This document shows, in pieces, positions 16,159 through 25,802 of a stretch of 35,056 bases of DNA (position 1 is its first letter; each line of letters opens with the position of its first letter). Below the pieces are notes generated by a model. The model saw nothing but the letters and a program-made list of their open reading frames with translations, did no database searches and was not told the DNA's origin. The position numbers and the translations under genes are program-made. Source of the DNA: Myxococcaceae bacterium (GTDB taxonomy: Bacteria; Myxococcota; Myxococcia; Myxococcales; Myxococcaceae); contig JAFGNZ010000198.1 of assembly GCA_016926755.1 (NCBI GenBank), positions 1 to 35,056 of the forward strand. Reading direction: 5' to 3'.

Positions 16159-19100
16159 GGGCGCGCTCCAGCGTCCGGCGCAGGCGCCCCTCCATCACGT
16201 TGGGGATGTGAGCGGCGCGCTGGAGCGCCTGCTCGAGGATGCGGACGGCCTCCTCGCGCTCTCCGCGCCGCAGCGCGGCCAGCCCCATCATCTCCAGCAC
16301 CTCCAGCGGCTCCTGCTCCACGGAGACCTCCGCGGAGCGCTCCTGGAGCATGCGCCACGCCTCCCGCGTCGCCTCCCGCGTGGCCAGCTCCACCATGGCG
16401 AAGAGCACCTCCTCGGAGGCGCTCAGCTCCAGCGCGTGGCGGTGCTGCGCCAGCGCCTCGCGCACCTGCCCGAGCCGCTCGCGCGCCCGGGCGTGCTGCC
16501 CCTCCCAGGCCAGCACCCGGGCGTGCAGCAGCAGCGCCCACGGCCGGGCGGCCACCTCCAGGTGCTGGCGCTCCAGCTCGATGGCGCGGGCGATGTGGGG
16601 CGCCGCCGCCAGGGTGTCCCCCGCCTGGTAGTAGAGCTCTCCCAGGTTGTGCTCAGCGAAGTACTCCCAGCCCACCATGCCCAGCTCGCGGCCCAGGTGC
16701 ATGAAGCGCTCCTGGTCCTTGACTGCGTTGATCAGATCCTTGCGCGCCACCCAGAGGTTGCGGCGGTTGTTGATGGCGCTGCCCAGGTGGAACCGATCGC
16801 CGCGGCGGGTGCAGGAGGCGATGACGTCCTCCAGCACGGGCTCCGCCTCGGAGCTGCGGCCCAGGTTGGGGAGGATGACGGCCAGCAGGAGCTGGGCCAC
16901 CACCCGCGTCTCGTAGCCCGCATCTCCCAGCAGGCTGGCGCGATCCGCGGCGGCCTCCAGCGGCGGGCAGGCCTCCTCCCAGCGGCCCTGGCGGAACCAG
17001 GTGGTGCCCACGCCCAGCAGCAGGCGGGCCTGGACGTAGGAGGAGGGCACCTTCACCGCCAGCGTCCGCGCCTCCTGCACGCGCGCCTCGGAGCGCAGGT
17101 AGTCGTTCATCCAGTCCAGCGCCATGGCCTCGTCCAGCAGCACCTCCACCTCCTGGCGCAGGTCCCCCACCCGCCGGGCCAGCTCGCGCGCGCGGGTGAA
17201 GTCCGCCAGCGAGTCGTCATACCGGCCAATGCGGTAGCGCATGAGGCCGCGCCCCCGGAAGAGGGTGAGGCCGCGCAGCTCGTCGCTCGCGTCCAGCAGC
17301 TCCAGCGCGCGCGTGTAGAGCGTCTCCGCGTCCAGGTAGGCGTGGCGGCCGCGGGCGGCCTCGGCCAGATCCAGGTAGAGCGCGACGGCCTCCTCCCGCA
17401 GGCCGGCCGCGGCGGCGTGGGAGGCCAGGCGGGGCAGCCGCTGGAGCTCCGCGGCGCCGCTCGTGCTCTGGTAGAAGCGGAAGGCGGCGTGGTGGATGCG
17501 CAGGCGCTCGGCCTCCGGCAGGGTGCGCGCCACGGCCTCGCGCACCAGCTCGTTGCGGAAGCTCAGCTCCTCGCTCCGGTGCTCCACCAGCAGCCCCAGA
17601 TCCAGCAGCCGGCGCGTGGCGTGGCTCGGATCCAGCGGAAAGCCCGCGGCGCCGCCCTGGCGCTCCAGCTCCCGCACCACGCCCTCGGCCAGGGCGGTGG
17701 TGAAGTCCGAGCCCAGCATGGCGCACAGGCGCGCGTGCGCCGCCAGGGCCGGAGGCAGGGCGCCGAGCTCCCGGTCCGCCAGCCACTCCACCAGCCGCAG
17801 CTCCGGGAGGGTGTCCAGCTCGTCGGTGACGAGGTACCAGCTGCCGCCGGGGCCGCGCTGGCGCACCAGGCCCTGGCGCTTGATGGCGCGCACCAGCTCC
17901 ACGAGGAAGAGGGGCACGCGCCGGGCCCGCTCGACGATGCGCTCCACCGCCTGGCTGGGGACGTTCTCCAGCGGGCGCAGCAGCATGCGGCACAGCGCCT
18001 GTGCGTGCACGGGCGGCAGCAGCCCCAGGGTGAGGGTGGCGCGGCGGGCGGCGCGCGTGCCCCAGGAGGGGCGGCTGCGGTCGAACTCCGGGCGGGCCAG
18101 GACGCACACCCACAACGGCACGCGCGCCTCGGCCAGACACGCGTACTCCAGCGCGTCCAGCACCGTCTCATCCGCGAAGTGCGCGTCATCCAGCAGCAGG
18201 CACAGCGGCCGCTTGCGGGCGATGGCGGCCAGCAGCTCACCCATGGCCCGCAGGGCCAGCGAGCGCAGGGCGCCCGGGGCCGCGGCCGGGCTCTGCAGCT
18301 CCGGGCTGCCCGGCGCGGACCAGCCCAGGGTGGCGGACACCCCGGGCCACAGCTCCGCGGCCAGCTCCGGCCCCAGCCGCGAGAAGAAGGCGGCGCGGCT
18401 CTCCTCCGGCGTGCCCGGCTCCTCCCGCTCGAAGGCGTGGAGCGCCAGGCGCAGCAGCATGCGCAGGGTGCCGGAGGGATCTCCCTGCACCGGCTCTCTC
18501 GCGCGCGCCGTGTGGATGCGGGCCTGGGGCAGCCGCTCCCGCAGCCGCCGGGAGAGGGCGGCGCCGAAGTGGCTCTTGCCGTGGCCCCGCTCACCGAGCA
18601 CGGTGGCCAGCGTGGGCGCCCGCTCCTCCACCGCCGCCCGCGCGCCCTCCAGCAGCCCCTCCAGCTCCTCGCCCCGGCCGACGTGCACCTCGCTGCCCAG
18701 CTTGAGCACGGTGATGTCCGCGCCCGGCTCTGTCCCGGGCGAGGCCGGGCGCAGCAGCCCCTCCCGCTCCGGCAGGGGGACACAGCGCACGTCGGGCACG
18801 GCGTCCGCCGCCGCCTGGGTGAGCAGCAGGGGCGCGCTCTCCGTGGGGGAGGGGTAGTGCTCCTTGCGCGTGAGGATGCCGCCCAGGTAGCGCGGGGCGC
18901 TCCCCGGGCGTTGCTGCACGGTGACGGTGGCCACGTCCACGAGCGCGCTGGAGACCAGCCTCCGCTCCTCCAGCTCCTCCGCCGCGCGGAGGGCCCGCTG
19001 CACCGGGTTCTCCCCGGCGTTGGGATCGAACACACCGGCGAAGCGCGCCCCATCGCGGTAGGCCACCTGTCCGCCGAGGCCGGCCAGCACCTTCTGGATG

Positions 19101-20155
19101 GCGATCGGGTTGGCGCCGGAGGCGCAGAGCAGCACCGCCACCGAGCGGCGCGTCTGCGGGGCGCGCGAGGGCTCCTCGGTAGAGGGAGGGCGCGCGGGGG
19201 CCTGGCTGGCGGCACTGGCGTGGGAGAGGGCCTCGCGCAGCGCGCCGCGCACGGCCGCCACGCTGTCGAAGCGCCGGAAGCGTTCCTTGGCCAGGCACTG
19301 GAGCACCACCGTCTCCACCGCTGGCCCGACGGCCGCCAGCTCCGAGGGGAGAGGCGGTCGCCGCGACAGGTGGGCCTGGATGAGCTCCGAGGGCGCACCG
19401 AAGAAGGGAGGGCGCCCGGTGAGCATCTCGTAGAGGAGGACCCCGAGCGCGTACACGTCGGTGCGCACATCCAGCCGGGGGGAGCCCGCGCACTGCTCCG
19501 GCGCCATGTACTCGGGCGTCCCGGCGTAGCTCTGGGCCACCGCCTCCGAGGGCTCGCTGGGAGCGTCCGTCGCCGTCGCCGAGCGCGCCAGCCCGAAGTC
19601 GACGAGGCGCACACGCGAGGCGGCGTCGTCGAGGAAGAGGTTCTCCGGCTTGAGATCGCAGTGGATGAAGCCCCGGGTGTGGAGCGTATCCAGCGCCTCC
19701 GTGAGGGCGAGCGCGCGCGGGGTGAACTCCTCCAGGGGCATGGGCCCGGAGAGCCGGGCCAGGCGCGCGGCCAGCGTGGGCAGCGGCACGTACTCCATCA
19801 CCAGGCAGCGGCCCCCGCCTTCGAGCGCGCCCAGCTCATGGAAGGCAGGCACGGTGGGAGCGCCGATGAGCCGGAGCGCCTCGGCCTCGCGCGCGAGCTG
19901 GGCCTCGGCCAGGGCGCCGTGGGCGTGGGGCAGCTTGATGGCCACGTGGACGTTGTCCGAGAGCCGGTGCGCGGCCAGCAGGCTGCCGAAGCCACCGCGC
20001 GCGACGAGGCGGGCGACGCGGTAGCCCGGGATGGAGAGCTCCGGGACCGAGGGGGGCTCAGGTGGCGCAGTCGGCCCTTCCGGGGGAGAGCCCCCCAGTG
20101 GGCAGGGAAGGTGGGTCCCCTCCCAACGCCGCCCGCATGTGAGACAGCGAGGCAC
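16139..20155 (-). CDS. Multidomain Ser/Thr kinase / cyclase-like / AAA ATPase / TPR protein
   Basis: 1338 aa from a GTG at 20155; this start keeps an N-terminal CxxC...C (Cys4, Cys7, Cys18) that looks like a small zinc ribbon. Kinase domain about 45-310: Lys74, catalytic loop HCD (165-167) with Asp167, Lys169 and Asn172, DFG (186-188), APE (218-220). The Arg of HRD is replaced by Cys, a non-RD kinase. Residues about 335-470 look like a degenerate cyclase fold. An ATPase domain follows with Walker A GERGHGKS (521-528) and Walker B LCLLLDD (651-657), then a long helical TPR region to the end. This is the architecture of large myxobacterial signalling kinases (PknK-like STAND proteins). No membrane segment. 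The last 20 bases overlap the OPT gene on the other strand. Confidence 0.93.
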   Translation of the reverse strand: MPRCLTCGRRWEGTHLPCPLGGSPPEGPTAPPEPPSVPELSIPGYRVARLVARGGFGSLLAAHRLSDNVHVAIKLPHAHGALAEAQLAREAEALRLIGAPTVPAFHELGALEGGGRCLVMEYVPLPTLAARLARLSGPMPLEEFTPRALALTEALDTLHTRGFIHCDLKPENLFLDDAASRVRLVDFGLARSATATDAPSEPSEAVAQSYAGTPEYMAPEQCAGSPRLDVRTDVYALGVLLYEMLTGRPPFFGAPSELIQAHLSRRPPLPSELAAVGPAVETVVLQCLAKERFRRFDSVAAVRGALREALSHASAASQAPARPPSTEEPSRAPQTRRSVAVLLCASGANPIAIQKVLAGLGGQVAYRDGARFAGVFDPNAGENPVQRALRAAEELEERRLVSSALVDVATVTVQQRPGSAPRYLGGILTRKEHYPSPTESAPLLLTQAAADAVPDVRCVPLPEREGLLRPASPGTEPGADITVLKLGSEVHVGRGEELEGLLEGARAAVEERAPTLATVLGERGHGKSHFGAALSRRLRERLPQARIHTARAREPVQGDPSGTLRMLLRLALHAFEREEPGTPEESRAAFFSRLGPELAAELWPGVSATLGWSAPGSPELQSPAAAPGALRSLALRAMGELLAAIARKRPLCLLLDDAHFADETVLDALEYACLAEARVPLWVCVLARPEFDRSRPSWGTRAARRATLTLGLLPPVHAQALCRMLLRPLENVPSQAVERIVERARRVPLFLVELVRAIKRQGLVRQRGPGGSWYLVTDELDTLPELRLVEWLADRELGALPPALAAHARLCAMLGSDFTTALAEGVVRELERQGGAAGFPLDPSHATRRLLDLGLLVEHRSEELSFRNELVREAVARTLPEAERLRIHHAAFRFYQSTSGAAELQRLPRLASHAAAAGLREEAVALYLDLAEAARGRHAYLDAETLYTRALELLDASDELRGLTLFRGRGLMRYRIGRYDDSLADFTRARELARRVGDLRQEVEVLLDEAMALDWMNDYLRSEARVQEARTLAVKVPSSYVQARLLLGVGTTWFRQGRWEEACPPLEAAADRASLLGDAGYETRVVAQLLLAVILPNLGRSSEAEPVLEDVIASCTRRGDRFHLGSAINNRRNLWVARKDLINAVKDQERFMHLGRELGMVGWEYFAEHNLGELYYQAGDTLAAAPHIARAIELERQHLEVAARPWALLLHARVLAWEGQHARARERLGQVREALAQHRHALELSASEEVLFAMVELATREATREAWRMLQERSAEVSVEQEPLEVLEMMGLAALRRGEREEAVRILEQALQRAAHIPNVMEGRLRRTLERALTPSPG

Positions 20156-20304
20156 CCCAGGACTCTACGTGTCTGGTCGCGTGCCTTCCATTGTGGGGAC
20201 CCGATAGTTCAGCAGGCCGTGATGTCCTGGGCCACGCTCACGGTTTTCCTGGAACTCCACTGAGCGCGGAACGAGGCCCACGTCCGAGCAGGCGGGCGCC
20301 CGCG

Positions 20305-21648
20305 CTAGGCCCCGCGCTCCAGGCGCTGCCGCTGCCGCCGGGAGAGACGTGTGCCCTGGGCGCTCCTTCTGCCAGAGGAGGCCACGGCGGGCAGCGCGAG
20401 CGGCGGCGCGGCGCTCCCTCGCCTGAGGCAGTCCGCCAGGCGCGCGACATTGCCTCGGAGCAGGAAGTGCTGCAGCGTCCACCGGCGCCCGCTGCGCCCC
20501 AGCCGGCTGGCCAGGTCACTGTCGGTGAGCAGGCGCAGGATGGCGATGCACAGCGCCCGCGCGTTCTTCTCCGGGACGAGCAGGCCTGTCTGCTCGTCCA
20601 CGACGAGCTCCGGGATGGCCGAGATGCGGGTGGCCACCACGGGCGCTTCGCTCGCCAGCGCCTCCATGAGCGCCACGGGGATGCCCTCCATCTGCCCCGA
20701 GGGCGCGATGACGCTGGGCTGCACGACGATGTCCGCGCGGGCCATCAGCGCGGCCACCTCGTTGCGGCGCCGGTTGCCCAGGAGCTCTATCTCCGCCCGC
20801 AGGCCCGCCTTGGCGACCTGGGCCTCGAGCTGACCGCGGAGCGGGCCGTCCCCCACGAGCAGGCACCGGAAGCGCTTCCCGGCCTCCTTGAGCTGGCGGC
20901 ACGCCTCGATGAGGAAGGAGTGGCCCTTGTAGTCACGCAGGCTCGCCACGCAGAGGAGGGTGGGGACCTGGGGCATGCGATGGCGCGAGCGCGGGCGGAA
21001 GACGTCCGGATCCACGCCACAGCGGACCACGATGATCTTCTCGGAGACCGCCTCGCCGTACAGGTCCACCAGCAGCCGCCGGTTGAACTCGGAGATGGTC
21101 ACCACGAACGAGGCCGCCGCCAGCTTGCGGTCGAGCATCGTCCGATCCACGAACAGATCGTGCGCGTGGCAGGTGAAGCTGAAGCCCAGGCCCGTCAGGC
21201 GCTGGATGACGAGGGCCGCCAGCGTGGGGTGGGTGGCCCAGTGGGCGTGCACGTGCTCGATGCCGAGCCGCTGCATCTCCCGGGCGAAGAGCGCCGCCTT
21301 CGGCACCACCACGAAGGCGCGCACGAAGAAGCCCCAGGAGCCCCGGTTCCCCGCGAGCGCCATCCACCAGGCGGCCAGGTAGCGCGCGGGGGAGTGCCAC
21401 AGCCAGTAGAGCTGCGCGGCGAGCGTCGCCCAGGAGAACAGGCGCCGGTAGTGCGTCCGCGCCACCAGCTTGTTGGCGCCCGGGTGGTTGAGCTCGCCGT
21501 GGCGGCCGAGCAGCGGGAACACCTCCACCTGCATCCCCAGCCGCTCGAGCTCGAGGATCTCGTAGAGGATGAACGTCTCGGTGACGGCCGGGAACCACGA
21601 CATCATGTAGGCGACGCGGCGGCTCCGGAGGGGATTGGCACGGTTCAT
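20305..21648 (-). CDS. Family-4 glycosyltransferase
   Basis: 447 aa. The ATG at 21648 has GAGGA five bases upstream and overlaps the stop of the upstream glycosyltransferase gene (ATGA), so the two are translationally coupled. N-terminal acceptor domain with MMSWFPAVTETFILYEILEL and HVHAHWATHPTLAAL; the C-terminal GT-B domain has the donor-binding motif GIPVALMEALASEAPVVATR (E-x7-E type) and VVRCGVDPDVFRP, the GT4 signature. The SWFPAVTETFI beginning is typical of colanic-acid-type and exopolysaccharide mannosyl/glucosyl transferases. The C-terminal about 35 residues are Arg/Ser-rich (GRRSAQGTRLSRRQRQRLER) and may be a basic tail for membrane binding. Donor and acceptor are unknown. Confidence 0.92.
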   Translation of the reverse strand: MNRANPLRSRRVAYMMSWFPAVTETFILYEILELERLGMQVEVFPLLGRHGELNHPGANKLVARTHYRRLFSWATLAAQLYWLWHSPARYLAAWWMALAGNRGSWGFFVRAFVVVPKAALFAREMQRLGIEHVHAHWATHPTLAALVIQRLTGLGFSFTCHAHDLFVDRTMLDRKLAAASFVVTISEFNRRLLVDLYGEAVSEKIIVVRCGVDPDVFRPRSRHRMPQVPTLLCVASLRDYKGHSFLIEACRQLKEAGKRFRCLLVGDGPLRGQLEAQVAKAGLRAEIELLGNRRRNEVAALMARADIVVQPSVIAPSGQMEGIPVALMEALASEAPVVATRISAIPELVVDEQTGLLVPEKNARALCIAILRLLTDSDLASRLGRSGRRWTLQHFLLRGNVARLADCLRRGSAAPPLALPAVASSGRRSAQGTRLSRRQRQRLERGA

Positions 21649-22844
21649 CCGTTCCTCGTGAGGGTGCGACGGGGTTCAACGACGCGCGGACCTCCGTGAG
21701 GCAGTCCGTCGTAGAGCCGCAGGAGGCGATCGGCGACGGCGTCCAGGGAGAACCGCCCGGCCGCCCGCTCCCGAGCCGCCGCGCCCCACCGGCTTCCCGT
21801 GCTGGGCTCCAGCGCCTCCAGCAGTGCCTCCGCGAGGGCGCTGGGGGCCTCGGGCGGCACGAGGCGCCCGTGCACGCCCTCCTCCAGCACCTCCGGCGTG
21901 CCCCCGACGCGCGTGGCCACCGAGGGCAGGGCGCACGCCATGGCCTCCAGGAGCGCCACCGGGAGCCCCTCCGTCCGGGACGGGAGGGCAAAGGCATCGC
22001 TCGCGCGCAGCCACGAGGCCACATCGGGCACGGCACCGGGCAGGTGCACCGAGCGGCCCAGGCCGAGCCGCGCCACCTGCTGGTGGAGCCGGGCCTCCTC
22101 CGGTCCCTGCCCGAGCAGGACGAGCGTGGCGTCGGGGCGCTGGCGCACGAGGAAGGCCCAGGCCTCCAGCAGCACCTCCACGCCCTTCTCCAGGGAGAGG
22201 CGCCCTGAGTAGGTGACGAGCGGCCCCGCCGGCAGGCCCCGCCGGGCGCGCAGCGCGGCGCGCTCCTCGGCGCTCGCGGGGCGGAAGGCGTCCAGGTCGA
22301 CGCCGTTGCTGACCCGCCAGAGGCGTGTCTCCTCGATGCCGGCGGTGCGCAGCTCCTCGTGGATGGGCTCGCTGATGCTGACGAAGGCATCCGCCCACCT
22401 GCGCGCCGCCGCGAGGCGCCAGCCCCCCGCGAGCCAGCGCGCGTCCCGGAGCAGCCGGACGTCTCCCTGGGGGCCGCAGGCGTGCGGGTTGATGACCAGA
22501 GGAAGCCCGAGCGACACCCGCGCGAGCAGCCCCACGGTGGTGGGAGAGAGCAGCTGGTGCGCGTGCATCACGTCCAGCTCGCCGCGGCGGGCCGCCAGCT
22601 CCCGCAGGCTCTCGGCCACGTACGTGGCGGTGGCCACCTCGCGTGGCGCATCGCCCAGGCCCAGGCGCAGCACCTCCACGCCCTCGAGGAGCTCACGCCT
22701 CGGCAGGCCTCGGTGGTGACGGGTGAGCACCACCACGTGGGCGCCTCGCTTCACCAGGCGTTGAGACAGCCTCAGCGTATGTGTCTGGATGCCACCCACC
22801 GACGGTGGAAACACGGCGGTGAGCATCGCGATGCGCAGCCCCAC
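21645..22844 (-). CDS. Family-4 glycosyltransferase
   Basis: 399 aa from a GTG at 22844, chosen because translation then starts GLRIAMLTAVFPPSVGGIQT, the usual GT4 beginning, and a run of G lies five bases before. A longer frame to a GTG at 22883 and an ATG at 22826 are alternatives. GT-B fold: N-terminal Gly-rich loop PPSVGGIQTH, HAHQLLSP, VSNGVDLDAFRP, then GRLSLEKGVEVLLEAW and the donor motif RTEGLPVALLEAMACALP. Coupled by a four-base overlap to the downstream glycosyltransferase and divergent from a third one. Together they point to assembly of a glycan such as exopolysaccharide, lipopolysaccharide or a glycolipid; no polymerase or flippase is in the window. Confidence 0.9.
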   Translation of the reverse strand: MGLRIAMLTAVFPPSVGGIQTHTLRLSQRLVKRGAHVVVLTRHHRGLPRRELLEGVEVLRLGLGDAPREVATATYVAESLRELAARRGELDVMHAHQLLSPTTVGLLARVSLGLPLVINPHACGPQGDVRLLRDARWLAGGWRLAAARRWADAFVSISEPIHEELRTAGIEETRLWRVSNGVDLDAFRPASAEERAALRARRGLPAGPLVTYSGRLSLEKGVEVLLEAWAFLVRQRPDATLVLLGQGPEEARLHQQVARLGLGRSVHLPGAVPDVASWLRASDAFALPSRTEGLPVALLEAMACALPSVATRVGGTPEVLEEGVHGRLVPPEAPSALAEALLEALEPSTGSRWGAAARERAAGRFSLDAVADRLLRLYDGLPHGGPRVVEPRRTLTRNG

Positions 22845-23045
22845 TCCGACCCCCCCATAGGCTGCCGAAGCTGCGCACGTCACTCGCGCATGGCAACGGC
22901 TACATCCGCCTCCGCGATGCCTACGTCAGAAATCACTTCAGGGTTGGAGGGAGGCCGTCTGCACCCAACACTCCAAATGGGCTCAAGGGCTCCAACGGGA
23001 CCGCTTCAGCCATGGCGTCCGAAATGCAAGGGGTTGCCGCCCGCA
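22845..23045. promoter_or_regulatory. Divergent promoter region between glycosyltransferase genes
   Basis: About 200 bases between divergent starts, presumably holding both promoters. It is somewhat lower in GC around 22925-22985 (AGAAATCACTTCAGG, CCAACACTCCAAATGG). I see no clear hexamer pair or dyad. Confidence 0.35.
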
Positions 23046-24209
23046 ATGGACAAACACATTCGGTTGGTCGAGTTCATCAATGCTTTTCGCCTGGGCGGCG
23101 GAGAGGTGCAGTTCCTGGAGCTTCTGCGGGGGCTGCCTCGCGCTCGCTACGACATCCAGGTCCTGGCGCTCGAGACGACGGGCCCGCTCCTCCCCGCGGT
23201 GCGCAAGCTGGGCCTGGAGCCGGAGACGTTCGGGCTCGGGCCGTCGTTCGTGCACACCCGGACGCTCCGTCAGGTCGTGCGGCTCGCCCGGTGGCTGCGT
23301 GACCAGCGCGTCGATCTGGTGCACGTCCATGATTTCTATACGACGCTGCTGGCGGTGCCGGCCTGCAGGCTCGCCGGTGTGCCTGTGGTGGTCAGTCGCC
23401 TGGACCTGGCGCACTGGCACGAGCGGGCTCGCCACGCCCTGCTGGCCACGGCCACCCACGCCGCCACCCACGCGATCGCCAATGCGGACGCCGTGCGGCG
23501 CTTCCTGATGGAGCGCGAGTGGTTGCCCGCGGAGCACATCACCGTCATCCGCAACGGGCTGAGCCTGGAGCGGTTCGACGCGCGCGCGGCCTCGGGCCTC
23601 GAGCGACCGCTGCCGCACGTGCCGGAAGGCGCGCCGATCATCACGCTGGTCGCCAACATGACCCACGAGGTCAAACGCCAGGAGGACTTCCTCGAGGCGC
23701 TCAGGCTCGTGCGCCACCGCCACCCCCAGGTGAGGGGCTTCCTCATCGGAGACGGGGTGCGCCGGCCCGAGCTGGAGGCGCGCGCGCGCGCCAGGGGCCT
23801 GTCCGAAGGGGTGCACTTCCTCGGGCATCGCATGGACGTGCCGGCCGTGCTCCGCCGCGCCACCCTGGGCGTCCTCTGCTCGAGGCATGAGGGCCTGTCC
23901 AACGCCGTGATGGAGGGGATGGCCGCCGGCCTCCCGATGGTCGTCACGGATGCCGGGGGGAACGCGGAGCTCGTCGCGGACGGCCAGCGCGGCGTCGTGG
24001 TGCCGCCGGTGGCGCCGTTCAAGCTCGCCGCCGCCATCTCTCGGCTGTTGGAGGCGCCCGGGTTGGCGCGGAGGATGGGGCTCGCCGGGCGCGCCTTCGT
24101 GGAGGCGGAGCTGTCGCTGGAGCGGATGGTCTCCGCGCATGACGAGCTGTTCCTCCGCCTGATGGGGAGGGCCGGGCGGACAGACACGGCGCGCCGCACG
24201 GCGGCTTGA
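23046..24209 (+). CDS. Family-4 glycosyltransferase
   Basis: 387 aa from the ATG at 23046 (MDKHIRLVEFINAFRLGGGE); the frame stays open upstream but only this start places the Gly-rich acceptor loop at the usual N-terminal position. GT-B features: LGGGEVQFLELLRGL, VDLVHVHDFYTTLLA, VIRNGLSLERFD, VANMTHEVKRQEDFLEAL, LIGDGVRRPELE and the donor motif SRHEGLSNAVMEGMAAGLPM with GGNAELV. This matches the GT4 group that contains many capsule and exopolysaccharide transferases. Soluble or peripheral; no membrane segment. It converges on the DUF4139 gene with 12 bases between the stops. Confidence 0.93.
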   Translation: MDKHIRLVEFINAFRLGGGEVQFLELLRGLPRARYDIQVLALETTGPLLPAVRKLGLEPETFGLGPSFVHTRTLRQVVRLARWLRDQRVDLVHVHDFYTTLLAVPACRLAGVPVVVSRLDLAHWHERARHALLATATHAATHAIANADAVRRFLMEREWLPAEHITVIRNGLSLERFDARAASGLERPLPHVPEGAPIITLVANMTHEVKRQEDFLEALRLVRHRHPQVRGFLIGDGVRRPELEARARARGLSEGVHFLGHRMDVPAVLRRATLGVLCSRHEGLSNAVMEGMAAGLPMVVTDAGGNAELVADGQRGVVVPPVAPFKLAAAISRLLEAPGLARRMGLAGRAFVEAELSLERMVSAHDELFLRLMGRAGRTDTARRTAA

Positions 24210-24221
24210 GAGGGGCGTGGG

Positions 24222-25790
24222 TCAGAGCTCGCCCGAGTCGTAGCTGGACGGCACGTCGACGGAGAAGGCCAGATCCACCGTGCGCTTCTCCGCCGGGGCC
24301 AGCTTGAGCCTCCAGGTGGCGATGCCGTCCGCGGCGTCGAGCGCGTAGCCCGCCGTCGTCTTCTTCGAGTCCAGCTCCACCTTCACCTCCTCCAGCTCGG
24401 AGACGGGGAGGTGCTCGGCCACCTCTACCTCCTCGGGGCTCTTGCGGTAGTTGGCCAGCGCGAAGCGGTAGGCGTAGCGGAAGCGCCGCTTGCCGCCGAA
24501 GAGGCCCGCCTCCCGCTGCACCTCCTCCACCACCTGGCGCTCCACGCGCAGGCCCTCCTCCAGGCCGAAGGTCAGCTCGAACGGCGCGCCCTGGGCCACA
24601 CGCTCCAGCGGCTGGCGGCCCAGGAAGCCCGTGTGACGGAACACGTCCACCATGCCCGGCAGCAGCGGGAAGGGGGCGGAGTTGGTGAGCCGGGCCACGC
24701 GGAACACCACCGGGTACAGCTTGGGGACGGCGCGCCAGGCGAAGGCGGCCTGGAGCTTCGTGCGCGCCACCTTCAGCCGCACCTCCGAGCCATCCCCAGG
24801 CACGTCCGCCCGCTCCGGCACGAGGAGCTGCACGGAGAGGCCCTGGGCGGCGACCTGCACGGACTCGCCGGTGGTGGGGGTGGAGGTGCCCGTCGGCGCG
24901 TGCTCCTGGTACTCCTCGCGCCGCACCAGCACCTTGCGCTCCTCCTTGCGCTCCGAGCTGGAGACCTCCAGCGGCCGCAGCTCCGGCGGCGTCGCGTTGT
25001 CGTCCGGCACCGCGGTGGAGAGGACGAGCCTGGCGCCCTTCCAGTCCTCGCCCGTGCCCTGCTGCACCGTGGCGTAGGTGGACAGCTCCACCAGGCGGGC
25101 CTGCTCGTCGGCGCGCGCCTCGTAGGCGGGGTGCCAGGAGGCGCCGCCCACCAGGTAGCTCAGCTCCACCCGGGCCTGCGTGCCGGCGGGGCAGTCCAGC
25201 CGCACCTCCACGCGCCGGTCGATGCGCGCGGAGGCCGCCACCGTCCGTGCCTCCCGGGCCTGCACCTCGGCCAGGGCCCGCTGCGCGGCGCGCAGCTTCG
25301 CCACCTGGGCCTCCTGCTCGGAGAGAGCCCGGAGCCTGGAGCTCAGCGCGGTGTCGAGGGCGGTGGTCCACGCGCGCGTGTCCGGCTTCGCCTCGGCGAA
25401 CTCCCGGCGGATGCGCGTGAGGGCCACCTCCCCCAGGCTCGAGCCCAGCGCATCCAGCGCATCGGCACGGGCACGTGCGTCCCCCAGGGCCGCCAGCTCT
25501 CGCTGCAGCTCCTCGCGCTGCTTCTCCAGCCGCTCACGCTCGGCGCCGAAGCGCTCCTTCCGCGGCTGCTCGGAGGCCAGCAGGCCCTCCACGGTGCCCC
25601 GGTCCACCCGGGCACGGAAGCTCGCGGGGTCCGCCGCCGGGGTGATCTCCTCGAAGCGCGCGAGCGTCTTCCGGCCCTCGCACGTCACCAGCTGCGCGCG
25701 CGTCACCTGGGCGCGGTCCGGGTAGACGACGACAGAGCTCACCGTGGGCGTGGCGGCGAGCAACCACAACGACAGAGGCAGGGGGTGCAT
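24222..25790 (-). CDS. DUF4139 (MuiA-like) exported protein
   Basis: 522 aa. The ATG at 25790 has AGGAGG eight bases upstream; residues 1-16 look like a short signal peptide. An N-terminal DUF4140 domain begins SSVVVYPDRAQVTRAQLV, a coiled coil follows at about 78-110 (ERERLEKQREELQRELAA) and again near 155-185. The DUF4139 region has LSYLVGGASWHPAYEARADE and TGEDWKGARLVLSTAVP. These are the hallmarks of the TIGR02231 family, called mucoidy inhibitor A because of a fungal member; the bacterial role is unknown. The protein probably lies in the periplasm or on the surface. The start is 12 bases after the stop of a second copy upstream, so the two form an operon. Confidence 0.92.
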   Translation of the reverse strand: MHPLPLSLWLLAATPTVSSVVVYPDRAQVTRAQLVTCEGRKTLARFEEITPAADPASFRARVDRGTVEGLLASEQPRKERFGAERERLEKQREELQRELAALGDARARADALDALGSSLGEVALTRIRREFAEAKPDTRAWTTALDTALSSRLRALSEQEAQVAKLRAAQRALAEVQAREARTVAASARIDRRVEVRLDCPAGTQARVELSYLVGGASWHPAYEARADEQARLVELSTYATVQQGTGEDWKGARLVLSTAVPDDNATPPELRPLEVSSSERKEERKVLVRREEYQEHAPTGTSTPTTGESVQVAAQGLSVQLLVPERADVPGDGSEVRLKVARTKLQAAFAWRAVPKLYPVVFRVARLTNSAPFPLLPGMVDVFRHTGFLGRQPLERVAQGAPFELTFGLEEGLRVERQVVEEVQREAGLFGGKRRFRYAYRFALANYRKSPEEVEVAEHLPVSELEEVKVELDSKKTTAGYALDAADGIATWRLKLAPAEKRTVDLAFSVDVPSSYDSGEL

Positions 25791-25802
25791 GGTCGCGCCT
25801 CC

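Noticed and set aside
16058..20263. A 1401-codon open frame on the plus strand
   Set aside because: It lies antisense to the kinase-ATPase-TPR gene, has Arg/Gln/Pro/His-rich low-complexity translation and no domain; it is a GC-rich shadow.
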